A stretch of 34,158 nucleotides of DNA, from positions 19,108 through 53,265 of the forward strand of contig JAJQGL010000056.1 of NCBI GenBank assembly GCA_021200535.1, written 5' to 3'. Shown here piece after piece: positions 1 to 6,538 of this stretch. The position numbers and the translations under genes are program-made. This stretch comes from Clostridiaceae bacterium. Its GTDB lineage: Bacteria; Bacillota; Clostridia; Lachnospirales; Lachnospiraceae. The notes under the pieces are model-generated. The model worked only from the letters and a program-made list of their open reading frames with translations. It had not been told where the DNA came from and ran no database searches. Position 1 is the first letter of the stretch. Each line of letters begins with the position of its first letter.

Positions 1-51
1 CTCCATTCCTCTCCCCGCCCGCTCGCCTGGGCTCCTACAGGTGCATTACTG

Positions 52-225
52 CCATGCCGAACCTCACCTCACCGCCCCATCCCGTACCGCACCTTACCTG
101 CCATACCTTACCCCGCCTCACCTCGCCTAGCCGCGCCGCGCCTCACCATACCGCACCTTACCTGCCATACCGAACCGTACCTCACCTTGCCATACCGTAC
201 CAAGCCACACCGCACCTTACCTGCC
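52..225. repeat. Degenerate pentanucleotide array (CCNNN / NNNGG)
   Basis: On the plus strand a CC dinucleotide recurs every five bases for about 35 units, with the other three bases varied (CCGTA, CCTCA, CCATA, CCAAG and so on). On the minus strand, the sense strand of the neighbouring gene, this reads NNNGG. The block CCGCA-CCTTA-CCTG-CC occurs three times (about 87, 151 and 210), and its CCTG unit is four bases long, shifting the register each time. The array lies just 3' of a minus-strand gene. The period is not a multiple of three, so coding is unlikely. I do not know a named family for it; a GG every five bases is compatible with two-tetrad G-quadruplexes or repeated protein-binding sites, but that is inference. 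Confidence 0.85.
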
Positions 226-239
226 TCATCTATCGTGTA

Positions 240-281
240 GGAACGGTCAACCAAACCCTTCTCTGTTTAATTGACCGTTCC
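240..281. repeat. Inverted repeat with 11-bp perfect arms
   Basis: GGAACGGTCAA (240-250) is repeated in inverted orientation as TTGACCGTTCC (271-281), with a 20-nt spacer. It sits between the stop codon of the minus-strand gene ending at 299 and the pentamer array. There is no T-run on either side, so it is not a typical intrinsic terminator. It could be a binding site, a processing hairpin or a recombination or transfer site. Confidence 0.7.
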
Positions 282-298
282 CAACAAAGTACTGTGCA

Positions 299-985
299 TC
301 AGTAGACGTGGAAACGCCCGTTCTGTCCATCGCGTTCAACTCGCCACTCGCCGACGCCGCAAATGCAGCCTCCTGCGTTGATAATATTGATGATGTTTTC
401 CAGGCTGTACGCTCCGTTCTTGTTATAGGAGACCACCAGATCGCAGGACCAGTTTCGGAACTCCGGACGGTAACGCAAATCCGCCGTGCCCATCCCAATT
501 TTTACGGAATCCTCTCTCATCACAGGGATGTCGGATTTGATTTCCACCAGGTCCCCACAGTCTGCTTCGATGAAGAACGCTCCGCGCAAACTCATCTTGT
601 CCTTTGCCCAGCCCATACGGTATGCCGCGCTGATTGCAGCCTGCTTGAATCCTGTCGTGGGGAATCCGAAACGGGCGCCCTTGGCACAGGCAGCGTAAAA
701 CTCGTCGTAGTCCTCCGCGTTCAAAGCCTCCTCCGCTGCAGCCGCCGCTTCCGGAAACTTGCGGGGATCATCGAAGAAATATGCCGAATCCACAAAATCC
801 TTGAACGGATTCTTGGCTTCCTTCTTTTTCCCCTTGTCCGTGCCAGTCTGAATTCCAATCATCTGCTTGCGGGCTTTCTCAGACCATTTGTGCATAATCA
901 GAGGGGTGTCGCCCTCAACATGAATTGTTACCTTCTGGAGATCGATGGGTCTGATCTCGATAATTTCCTGTGTCTTCTTAGCCAT
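299..985 (-). CDS. Uncharacterised phage/ICE-type protein, 228 aa
   Basis: A soluble 228-residue protein of unknown function. The start is ATG at 985, behind AAAGG; an in-frame TTG four codons upstream has no spaced ribosome site. The N-terminal part contains T-P-L-I-M-H-K-W, the middle has an Ala/Glu-rich helix and an F-G-F-P-T-T-G-F-K-Q stretch, and the C-terminus ends with a Gly-rich G-V-G-E-W-R plus G-R-F-H-V-Y pattern. I recall similar C-termini in hypothetical proteins of Firmicutes prophages. The Gly-rich end is loosely reminiscent of RAMP/Cas7-type folds, but that is speculation. It is the last gene of a minus-strand run of small accessory genes, followed by the inverted repeat and the pentamer array. 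Confidence 0.75.
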   Translation of the reverse strand: MAKKTQEIIEIRPIDLQKVTIHVEGDTPLIMHKWSEKARKQMIGIQTGTDKGKKKEAKNPFKDFVDSAYFFDDPRKFPEAAAAAEEALNAEDYDEFYAACAKGARFGFPTTGFKQAAISAAYRMGWAKDKMSLRGAFFIEADCGDLVEIKSDIPVMREDSVKIGMGTADLRYRPEFRNWSCDLVVSYNKNGAYSLENIINIINAGGCICGVGEWRVERDGQNGRFHVY

Positions 986-1099
986 AGTGCTTACCAACCT
1001 TTCTGAATTTGAATTTTTGAATCATCGTAACTGCGGTTCGTCTGCCGCCGGTCATTTAAGTATTGGGGGTGGAATCCCGCCCACCCCAGGCGGTCGAGA

Positions 1100-1393
1100 T
1101 TATTGCATCTCTTTCAGAACGCTGCCCAAGATGGTTCTCAGGAACTCCTTCTCGTCCTCTGGCATCTCCGAGATGTGCTTGACGCCGCTGTCCTTCTTCT
1201 CGTCCTTGCAGGCGTCGCACTCGCAGGTGTCCTCGACATCCTCTTCATCCTCGCCGTCATCCTCGAAGTCCAGCTCCATCTCCTCATCCACATCCGTGTT
1301 GTAGTAGGTGGTGCTGTGGCAATCCCCAAAGTGGAAGTTCACAGACTCAATGTTGATGGTGACCGGCGCCTTTTCCAAATCCTTGTTACTCAT
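1100..1393 (-). CDS. Small very acidic protein with a CxCxxC cluster, 97 aa
   Basis: The start ATG at 1393 follows GAGG at suitable spacing and overlaps the stop codon of the preceding gene by a few bases, which suggests translational coupling. The central third is almost entirely Asp and Glu (V-D-E-E-M-E-L-D-F-E-D-D-G-E-D-E-E-D), followed by C-E-C-D-A-C, a possible metal-binding cluster. Strong negative charge is seen in DNA-mimic anti-restriction proteins and in many unrelated small phage proteins. I recognise no family, so the function is unknown. Confidence 0.7.
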   Translation of the reverse strand: MSNKDLEKAPVTINIESVNFHFGDCHSTTYYNTDVDEEMELDFEDDGEDEEDVEDTCECDACKDEKKDSGVKHISEMPEDEKEFLRTILGSVLKEMQ

Positions 1394-1823
1394 GTTTAAA
1401 TTCCTCGCTTTCTTCATTTACGAACTGCTTCTTCAGCCCGTTATACAGTTTCGCCGCAAGCTCGTCCGGCTCCGGCATGTTGCGGATTTTGATGAAGTTT
1501 TCCTTCGCAAAATCAATCTCCGTCTGCATCCCCTCGCTGATCCTGTCCCCGAAGGTCCACAGCTCATCACACATGGACAGCCACTCGATTCCGAGCTGCA
1601 TCCCTTCCTCCCGCTCCTCCGGGTCATCGTCCGAAAGGAACTGCGTGAAATAGGCGTGGGGAGCCATTGGCATATAGCCACACAGCGTCAACAGCTTGCA
1701 GGCTTTTATAACCCTGTCCCTGTTGGCCTCCATCTCCCATCTGCGATGTGCCGGATCTTCCGATACCGGCCGGTGCGGAGTACAGACATAAACTTTGGTG
1801 GGTTCTCTGGATTTATCCCTCAT
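1386..1823 (-). CDS. DUF4406/DUF7768-like protein (deoxyribosyltransferase fold)
   Basis: A 145-aa protein. The start is ATG at 1823, nine bases after AAGGAGG; the ATG at 1832 touches the Shine-Dalgarno sequence and is unlikely. The N-terminal strand K-V-Y-V-C-T-P-H-R-P, the helix N-R-D-R-V-I-K-A-C, the M-P-M-A-P-H-A-Y-F segment and the C-terminal C-D-E-L-W-T-F-G-D plus G-M-Q-T-E-I-D-F-A pattern match the nucleoside 2-deoxyribosyltransferase-like family common in Firmicutes phages (DUF4406/DUF7768). A role in nucleotide metabolism or NAD/nucleotide sensing is inferred from the fold only. It overlaps both neighbours, so it belongs to the same operon. Confidence 0.8.
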   Translation of the reverse strand: MRDKSREPTKVYVCTPHRPVSEDPAHRRWEMEANRDRVIKACKLLTLCGYMPMAPHAYFTQFLSDDDPEEREEGMQLGIEWLSMCDELWTFGDRISEGMQTEIDFAKENFIKIRNMPEPDELAAKLYNGLKKQFVNEESEEFKHE

Positions 1824-2028
1824 CCGTCTCATCCTCCTTTTCTTCCATCTCCGAAATCACAACCTCACCGACTGCGGAATGGGGCGTGATTACCAAAACT
1901 TTCATCCCATCCCCGAACAGGAAACGCACCAGCCTTGCCGGGAGAGTCATCTCGCCGCTTTCAAGTGCTTCGCTTTTTTCACCGCCGGGAGTCATAACAT
2001 TGACTCGGACTTTGTGTTTCAAAAACAT
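1813..2028 (-). CDS. Small conserved hypothetical protein, 71 aa
   Basis: The start is ATG at 2028, eleven bases after AGGAGG; a GTG four codons earlier abuts the Shine-Dalgarno and is rejected. The protein is a compact beta-rich sequence (V-R-V-N-V-M-T-P-G-G, then G-E-M-T-L-P-A-R-L-V-R-F-L-F-G-D, then M-K-V-L-V-I-T-P) with an acidic tail. I have seen this pattern in hypothetical proteins of Lachnospiraceae mobile elements, without known function. Its 3' end overlaps the start of the next gene. Confidence 0.65.
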   Translation of the reverse strand: MFLKHKVRVNVMTPGGEKSEALESGEMTLPARLVRFLFGDGMKVLVITPHSAVGEVVISEMEEKEDETDEG

Positions 2029-2058
2029 TGCTTCCTTCACCTCCTGCTTTATGTATCC

Positions 2059-2083
2059 GAGGGGCTGTGGTTGTTTGCCCCTC
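2059..2083. repeat. Intergenic hairpin GAGGGGC/GCCCCTC
   Basis: A perfect 7-bp stem with an 11-nt loop lies between the sigma-like gene and the 71-aa gene. No T-run follows on either strand, so it is more likely an mRNA stability or regulatory stem than a terminator. Confidence 0.5.
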
Positions 2084-2107
2084 TATATCTCAGGCGTGAA
2101 AAACCGC

Positions 2108-2677
2108 TCATTTTTCAACCTCGCCTAAAAATTTTTTGAAATTCTCTTTGAAAATTTTCTTGACGCGGATTGCACACTTGGATACTGCCTGGTAAGAAAT
2201 ACCCAAATCCGCCGCCACATCCTCTAAGCGGTCGCCATCAATCAACACTCTCTGGTAGACAACCTGCTGCCTTTCATTTAAGTAAATCTCCACGAAGTCC
2301 CTCACAGCCTGAGTCTCAGCAGAGACATCTTCTTCAGCCGCCATACTGATAATGTAAGCAAGCGTGCTCTTGTCATCGTCGTTCTGTGGATTATCTGTGT
2401 TCATCAGAGCATCCGTGGACAGCCTTGCCATGCTCGGCACATCCTCTTCCGGGTGGCGCTCTTTCCAGTCCTCCACATACTCCTTCTGCCAGGGCTGCAG
2501 TTTCGGCTTCCACTCACCGTTGTTGTTCTCGACCTCTCGGTCATCCATCCGGTGCAGCATAGCGATGTCGGCCTCGGTGACACCGTCAACTCCCGGTGTC
2601 AGCACCACACTTGTCCCGTCTGCAAATCTGTAGGTGAATGTGTTCCTCGCATCGCTTCTTGTTTTCCTCGTTTTCAT
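2108..2677 (-). CDS. Sigma-70 region-4-like regulator
   Basis: A 189-aa protein with start ATG at 2677 after AAAGGA. The C-terminal about 60 residues look like sigma-70 region 4: L-N-E-R-Q-Q-V-V-Y-Q-R, then D-R-L-E-D-V-A-A-D-L-G-I-S-Y-Q-A-V-S-K as the helix-turn-helix, and R-V-K-K-I-F-K-E-N-F. The N-terminal part (T-Y-R-F-A-D-G-T) and the acidic middle resemble nothing I know, and no region 2 is visible. It is therefore probably a phage/ICE-type late activator or partial sigma factor and not a full one. It heads the minus-strand operon running to 299 and may control it or conjugation genes elsewhere. Its leader holds a terminator-like hairpin 54 nt before the start codon. Confidence 0.8.
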   Translation of the reverse strand: MKTRKTRSDARNTFTYRFADGTSVVLTPGVDGVTEADIAMLHRMDDREVENNNGEWKPKLQPWQKEYVEDWKERHPEEDVPSMARLSTDALMNTDNPQNDDDKSTLAYIISMAAEEDVSAETQAVRDFVEIYLNERQQVVYQRVLIDGDRLEDVAADLGISYQAVSKCAIRVKKIFKENFKKFLGEVEK

Positions 2678-2730
2678 AGTCTTCGTTGTCCTTTCTGCCT
2701 GGTTCGAGCGGATCGGGCGAGGACTATGGG

Positions 2731-2776
2731 AAAACAAAAACCCCGGAAGCACTTCTCACTTTGGAAATACCTCCGG
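2731..2776 (-). terminator. Terminator-like hairpin in the leader of the sigma-like gene
   Basis: On the minus strand the arms starting CCGGAGG and ending TTCCGG (2743-2776) form about 13 pairs including G-U wobbles, with an 8-nt loop, followed by GGTTTTTGTTTT (2731-2740 region). This is a classical intrinsic terminator shape placed before the coding region, so it could act as an attenuator. Confidence 0.65.
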
Positions 2777-2987
2777 AGCCAATGAGCCAACTTCTGGCTG
2801 CAACTGAGCATGATTAAATAGAGGTACTTTCACAGCGATTCCCCTATGTCCTTCAGCTTTCTACTGTGGAACATTTGAAAATCGTATGAGAATATCGTCC
2901 TCGCCTTAATCATGAATCAGGCTTTCGATATTTGGTTTTTAATGTCAGGGAGCTTACCGCTGTGGGCTTGTCCCTTGAACTGTTTAT

Positions 2988-3016
2988 ATGATACCAATCT
3001 TCATTGGAGCTGTCGA
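2988..3016 (-). promoter_or_regulatory. Candidate promoter of the sigma-like gene
   Basis: Read on the minus strand, TCGACA (3011-3016) and TATCAT (2988-2993) are separated by exactly 17 bp, each one mismatch from consensus. Transcription would begin near 2980 and give a leader of about 300 nt before the start codon at 2677, passing through the hairpin at 2743-2776. The promoter lies downstream of repeated GTTAT(C/T)GAAAACGA boxes. Confidence 0.5.
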
Positions 3017-3022
3017 AGTCTC

Positions 3023-3101
3023 AAACGATAACATTCCGTCCGTTCTTGTTATCGAAAACGACGACTTTTCAATTTTTCTCTTTCTGTGTTATTGAAAACG
3101 A
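3023..3101. repeat. GTTATYGAAAACGA boxes (candidate operator)
   Basis: Two 14-bp direct repeats, GTTATCGAAAACGA (3048-3061) and GTTATTGAAAACGA (3088-3101), differ at one base and are spaced 40 bp apart, about four helical turns. A related inverted half, GTTATCGTTT on the minus strand, lies at 3023-3032, close to the -35 element at 3011-3016. Position and spacing suggest binding sites for a regulator, possibly the adjacent XRE protein. Confidence 0.55.
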
Positions 3102-3112
3102 CTACCAGATGC

Positions 3113-3148
3113 AAAAACCGTACAGCCAAACCCCTCTGACTGTACGGT
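3113..3148 (-). terminator. Intrinsic terminator of the XRE gene
   Basis: On the minus strand, ACCGTACAG and CTGTACGGT form a perfect 9-bp stem (3117-3148) with a 14-nt loop, followed by TTTTT. It begins immediately after the stop codon of the XRE gene ending at 3150. Confidence 0.8.
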
Positions 3149-3149
3149 A

Positions 3150-3542
3150 TCATGCATGGTTGCTCATCGAGTTATCTGAAACGGATACACCTGCCGTCAT
3201 TGTGTTAAGCATCCAGCATATCTTCTGGATGCTGTCCGAATCCATCTGACTGGCATTTTTGCAGGCGCTCAGTAACTGTGGATCAAAATCCTGTACGAAC
3301 TCTGTCTCATCATCCTCTCCCATGAGCTGCTCAACGGTTGTATGTAGACATTTTGCTATATCTCTTAGGCGCCGCCACTTCATTTCTCTTTCGCCGGTTT
3401 CGTAGAGGTGGATAGTGGCTTTGTTTGTGCCAACCTGGAAACCCAGCTCCTCCTGGCTCATGCCAAGCGCCTCGCGTTGTACTCTTATTCGTTCTCCCAT
3501 CGCAGCCAGTTCCGGGTCTGCCGTTTTATATTCTGTAGCCAT
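3150..3542 (-). CDS. XRE-family transcriptional regulator, 130 aa
   Basis: The start is ATG at 3542, preceded by AAGGGGG. Residues about 12-65 form a Cro/C1-type helix-turn-helix: M-G-E-R-I-R-V-Q-R-E-A-L-G-M-S-Q-E-E-L-G, then T-N-K-A-T-I-H-L-Y-E-T-G-E-R-E-M-K-W and L-R-D-I-A-K-C-L. The C-terminal half is acidic (G-E-D-D-E-T-E-F) and then helical, likely for dimerisation. It is monocistronic, bracketed by a terminator on each side. It may bind the GTTATYGAAAACGA boxes downstream, which would link it to the sigma-like gene; that is inference. Confidence 0.9.
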   Translation of the reverse strand: MATEYKTADPELAAMGERIRVQREALGMSQEELGFQVGTNKATIHLYETGEREMKWRRLRDIAKCLHTTVEQLMGEDDETEFVQDFDPQLLSACKNASQMDSDSIQKICWMLNTMTAGVSVSDNSMSNHA

Positions 3543-3647
3543 GCTATCCACCCCCTTTCCTTTATTTCTCCATTTTCGCGATTCTACCGTCGGTTTTTGA
3601 CGACTACTATTCAAATAATAGCCTCATATTTTTGCGGTTCGTGTCAT

Positions 3648-3663
3648 ACTGTGTTCTACACAG
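3648..3663. repeat. Palindrome CTGTGT-tct-ACACAG upstream of the XRE gene
   Basis: Perfect 6-bp arms (3649-3654 and 3658-3663) around a 3-nt centre lie about 110 bp upstream of the XRE start. The same arms, with a 6-nt centre, occur in the glmS leader at 14932-14951. It could be an operator or a short hairpin in the leader. Confidence 0.45.
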
Positions 3664-3752
3664 AAAGTTCATCGGTTGACCACCTTCCAACCAATCATAT
3701 AACAGAAAGCTGTCACCTGCGTGCCGTTGTTGGAAAATATCGGCTGGCGTTA

Positions 3753-3811
3753 TAAAACAGAAAAGGGGTCAAAAAGCATCAGTGGTTATCGCCACGATAC
3801 CTTTTGACCCC
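3753..3811 (-). terminator. Intrinsic terminator of the 5036-3833 operon
   Basis: On the minus strand, GGGGTCAAAA pairs with TTTTGACCCC (3765-3774 with 3802-3811), and an inner GTGG/CCAC stem extends the hairpin. It is followed by TTTTCTGTTTT. It closes the transcription unit ending with the 72-aa gene at 3833. Confidence 0.8.
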
Positions 3812-3832
3812 AACTGGTCCTTCGCCATGTCC

Positions 3833-4051
3833 CTATTGACCGGCGGCTACGATATTCTTTTTCACTTCATAGACAGTAAGCGTTCCGTCTCTTTTCTGGT
3901 GTACCTCCGCATTATTTCCGCGGGATGTTATTTCTCGCAATGTTTTAAGTACCCATGCATCCGACTGAGCCTCGGCAGGCGAATTATCTGTGCCTCGTCT
4001 CACGGAACCTTCATCAACTTCCCTCTCTGGGAACCGTCTTTTATTTGCCAT
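3833..4051 (-). CDS. Small basic hypothetical protein, 72 aa
   Basis: The start is ATG at 4051 with GGAGGAGA just upstream. The N-terminus is basic (M-A-N-K-R-R-F-P-E-R-E) and the C-terminal half has an L-K-T-L-R-E-I helix and a short strand pair (G-T-L-T-V-Y-E-V-K-K). I recognise no family. It begins 14 nt after the stop codon of the 323-aa gene and is followed by a strong terminator, so the two are cotranscribed. Confidence 0.65.
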   Translation of the reverse strand: MANKRRFPEREVDEGSVRRGTDNSPAEAQSDAWVLKTLREITSRGNNAEVHQKRDGTLTVYEVKKNIVAAGQ

Positions 4052-4064
4052 ACATTCTCCTCCA

Positions 4065-5036
4065 TCAGCGGTCATGCATTTTAAAGAAATCCAGGACACC
4101 GCTTCTCCCGGTTTCTTTCTCAACCGACCTCAGAGCATCTGGGTGATCCTTCAAATACTCGTAAATCCGCTGGTATTTAATAATGTACTCAGAGGCAAGA
4201 GTCTCCTCTCCGACAGCAACATCTGCTTTGTCTGCTCCGGAAACATCTGCAAATCTCACAAATGCCTTGATTCCATCGAGGGCTTTTGCTGTCGCATCCC
4301 TATCAAAGACATCCAGCACCTGCGAAAGAATCTGCAGGTAATCCTGCTGAGTATATGCTGAATCAAGAATTTCCTCGATGGTCTTCCCCTTGATATCAAT
4401 CTTCCTTTCTTTAGCCTGATGAATATACTCACTGTGGCCATCCTCGAATGTCGTATACATATCACCCACACGCACACTGCTGTTTAATGCCAGAGAACTG
4501 GCACGGAAATCCTCCAATCGACGCTTCATTTTCAGAGTGATATCGGCGCTATCATAGTTGATGACAGCCCGAACAGTATTGATCCATTCATCAGTGACCA
4601 CATCGTCCACCTCGCCCCTCATGTTCGGCGTCATGATTACAAACTTAAGACACGGGAAGAGGAGAAGTGCTTCCTCCGAATCGTTAGTGTCAATTTTTCC
4701 GTTAAACCACTCCCGAATCAACTCGTGATCCTCGTCCTTATCGGTTGCAGCATCAAGAAGCGCACGGACAATCGGTGCCTCTACAGCTGGGATCATGTTG
4801 CTATGCTTCTGTTTAAAATCGTTCTTATCCCGAAGGACAACCTTCCTAGCAAGAAAATCGTACTTCTTCCTTAAATTTCTACGGAATGATTCGATATCAG
4901 GGTATTCATCATCTGCGGCATCACTATCATCGACAGTTTTTTCAGCTTCCTCCTGAGGACCGCTACCATCGATAGCACCATAGCGCTCCACATAAATCTC
5001 ATCAATCACATCCTGTAATTTTACATATTCGGCCAT
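4065..5036 (-). CDS. Hypothetical protein, 323 aa
   Basis: The start is ATG at 5036 behind AAGGGAGA. It is a soluble, acidic protein with no signal peptide or membrane segment. The acidic stretch at about residues 25-48 (E-E-A-E-K-T-V-D-D-S-D-A-A-D-D-E) is followed by a mixed helical domain with short motifs such as L-L-L-F-P-C-L-K-F-V-I-M-T-P and L-K-M-K-R-R-L-E-D-F. I cannot place it in a family. It shares a transcription unit with the 72-aa gene and lies downstream of the XRE-fusion regulator; the 110-nt gap before it holds an inverted repeat CCGTGAT/ATCACGG (5071-5077, 5105-5111), possibly an operator. Confidence 0.75.
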   Translation of the reverse strand: MAEYVKLQDVIDEIYVERYGAIDGSGPQEEAEKTVDDSDAADDEYPDIESFRRNLRKKYDFLARKVVLRDKNDFKQKHSNMIPAVEAPIVRALLDAATDKDEDHELIREWFNGKIDTNDSEEALLLFPCLKFVIMTPNMRGEVDDVVTDEWINTVRAVINYDSADITLKMKRRLEDFRASSLALNSSVRVGDMYTTFEDGHSEYIHQAKERKIDIKGKTIEEILDSAYTQQDYLQILSQVLDVFDRDATAKALDGIKAFVRFADVSGADKADVAVGEETLASEYIIKYQRIYEYLKDHPDALRSVEKETGRSGVLDFFKMHDR

Positions 5037-5147
5037 GCTACTGGTCTCCCTTCATTATTATTCGGCCTTGCCGTGATCATAGGATATCATAGCTGAGGCA
5101 TAAAATCACGGAACCGAAATCTGCAATTCTCGTTCCGCTTTCAGGCA

Positions 5148-6014
5148 TCAATGCCTATCAAAGCCTAGCTTCTCTTCTACCATAAACACCTTTATTCTCT
5201 CCTTCCCGTCATAGCGCTGTACCAAATACTCGTCTACTACCTTTCTCGAATCGGTGTCAACGAGAATGAGCGACACATCATCATGTACCCTTACATCATC
5301 CAGCTTGTCCAACACATCGTAGTACTCCGCCTTCTTCGTTGTCACCAGCGAGATCTTTGTATGCTTCTTTTCTGGTGAATCCACATATGCCAATGTGAAC
5401 AGACGCATTAGATTGCTTTCCAGCTGGCGGATTGGCGAATTGACCTCAAACGCCCACTGGTTGATTCCATCAGCATCCAAGGCATCCGTCTTCACAGTAA
5501 AGTCAGAACGGAACCGAATGAGACTGGTGGTTACTGTGAAAGCATCCCGTTCCACGGAAACCATATATCCCCTCATCAAAAGCTCGTTCTGAATAATCTC
5601 CCGTATAGTTGCTTCTATCATTGACTCCTGATAAGCGACTAACCTTCTTTTCTGCGACTCTGATATATTACCGACTGCTTTGTCCGCATTTTCTATGGAA
5701 GGGGACTGAACCCTGTACTCAATATCAACCTTTGCCATTCCAAGCGCTGTAATCAGCGTTTCGTATGTTACGCCAGAGTCCTCCTCCGCATTAGATGCGA
5801 TCGCTTTAGCAACAGCCTCTGTGCAAGGACTCGTAATCTTCTTATTTATTATCCTCGATAATGTCGATGCATTCACTCCACAATCCTCTGCAAATGCGTT
5901 CAGGCTTCTGCAGCCTTGTGCCGCCTTGGTTTGAACGGATAAGGACTCGAAGTCAGGTTCTCCTATTTTTACACAGCCCGGAAATGCGCTGTCTGATTTT
6001 CTCGGTGCCATCAT
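5148..6014 (-). CDS. XRE-like DNA-binding protein with a novel C-terminal domain
   Basis: A 288-aa protein. The start is the first of two adjacent ATGs (6014), with AAAGGAGG five bases upstream and a consensus promoter at 6048-6076; the open frame extends upstream of these signals but has no ribosome site there. Residues about 30-80 look like an XRE helix-turn-helix: L-N-A-F-A-E-D-C-G-V-N-A-S-T-L-S-R-I-I-N-K-K. The C-terminal about 140 residues (F-R-S-D-F-T-V, then W-A-F-E-V-N, then I-S-L-V-T-T-K-K) have the strand/helix spacing of a restriction-endonuclease-like fold, but the usual catalytic Lys is not obvious. It may be a repressor with a sensor or degenerate nuclease domain. It is divergent from the XRE/ImmA operon, as in a phage or ICE immunity switch. 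Confidence 0.8.
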   Translation of the reverse strand: MMAPRKSDSAFPGCVKIGEPDFESLSVQTKAAQGCRSLNAFAEDCGVNASTLSRIINKKITSPCTEAVAKAIASNAEEDSGVTYETLITALGMAKVDIEYRVQSPSIENADKAVGNISESQKRRLVAYQESMIEATIREIIQNELLMRGYMVSVERDAFTVTTSLIRFRSDFTVKTDALDADGINQWAFEVNSPIRQLESNLMRLFTLAYVDSPEKKHTKISLVTTKKAEYYDVLDKLDDVRVHDDVSLILVDTDSRKVVDEYLVQRYDGKERIKVFMVEEKLGFDRH

Positions 6015-6047
6015 TGCTACCTCCTTTGTTTGTTCTTGTTGCTTCGT

Positions 6048-6076
6048 ATTATAATACTCCGTTGCGTGATTGTCAA
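6048..6076 (-). promoter_or_regulatory. Consensus promoter for the XRE-fusion gene
   Basis: On the minus strand, TTGACA (6071-6076) and TATAAT (6048-6053) are perfect and separated by 17 bp. The start codon at 6014 is about 27 nt past the expected transcription start. A 6-bp inverted repeat, GTTGCG (6061-6066) with CGCAAC (6081-6086), flanks the -35 box and is a plausible autoregulatory operator. Confidence 0.85.
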
Positions 6077-6200
6077 TAGCCGCAACATAAAATTTTATAA
6101 ATTTATTTTCCGCCATTTCACGCAATAGATATTGAATCGCGCAGCATTCAAATGTCTCTCTTCCTATGTCTAAACCTGCGGTTGCAAGGCAAAAATCAAA

Positions 6201-6456
6201 ACTTCTCATTTTTCCCTTTTCCCCGTCAAAACAGGTTATTTCAAGACTTCTCATTCCCTATTCTGGGGTTTGAAACTTCTCTTCATTTCAAAACTTCTCT
6301 TTTTTCAAAAGAAATTTCTCATTTTCTCTTGACAACCTCACTTTTATTCGCTATAATGAGAATGTCAATCGAACTGATGTTTCTATTGTACACCTTAACA
6401 CTTCTCATTGTCAAGAGAAATTTCAAAGTTTTATGGATTGTTTACAACTTCTCATG
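6201..6456. promoter_or_regulatory. Array of eight ACTTCTCATT-type operator boxes
   Basis: The decamer ACTTCTCATT or close variants occurs at 6201, 6246, 6275 (ACTTCTCTTC), 6293 (ACTTCTCTTT), 6314 (ATTTCTCATT), 6355-6364 (inverted), 6400 and 6447. The boxes surround and overlap the plus-strand promoter at 6329-6357, and the inverted copy covers its -10 region. The 524-bp gap between the divergent regulators holds no convincing gene. Such an array is expected for cooperative repression by one of the flanking XRE proteins; which one binds is not known. Confidence 0.8.
6329..6357 (+). promoter_or_regulatory. Consensus promoter for the XRE/ImmA operon
   Basis: TTGACA (6329-6334) and TATAAT (6352-6357) are both perfect, with 17-bp spacing. 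The promoter sits within the box array, so it should be strong when free and repressible. The leader to the start codon at 6539 is about 175 nt and contains two more boxes. Confidence 0.85.
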
Positions 6457-6538
6457 GCAAAGTGTCCGTAGGCTTGTACAAAAGCATAGGTTTGAAGGCT
6501 TACACATCAAACAAACAAGCAAAAGGAAGGTAATCACT

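Noticed and set aside
54-305. Plus-strand open frame of 83 codons across the pentamer array
   Set aside because: It is a translation of the CCNNN repeat (Pro/Thr/His-rich), has no ribosome site, and the five-base period with four-base units does not preserve a reading frame.
2674-2812. Leader ORF overlapping the sigma-like gene start (ATG near 2812)
   Set aside because: It ends in a neat ATGA overlap but has no ribosome site, and it runs through the terminator hairpin; probably coincidental.
6152-6538. Upstream extension of the XRE repressor by about 129 codons
   Set aside because: The stretch contains the operator boxes and a consensus promoter and encodes low-complexity Phe/Leu-rich sequence; the good ribosome site lies before the ATG at 6539.
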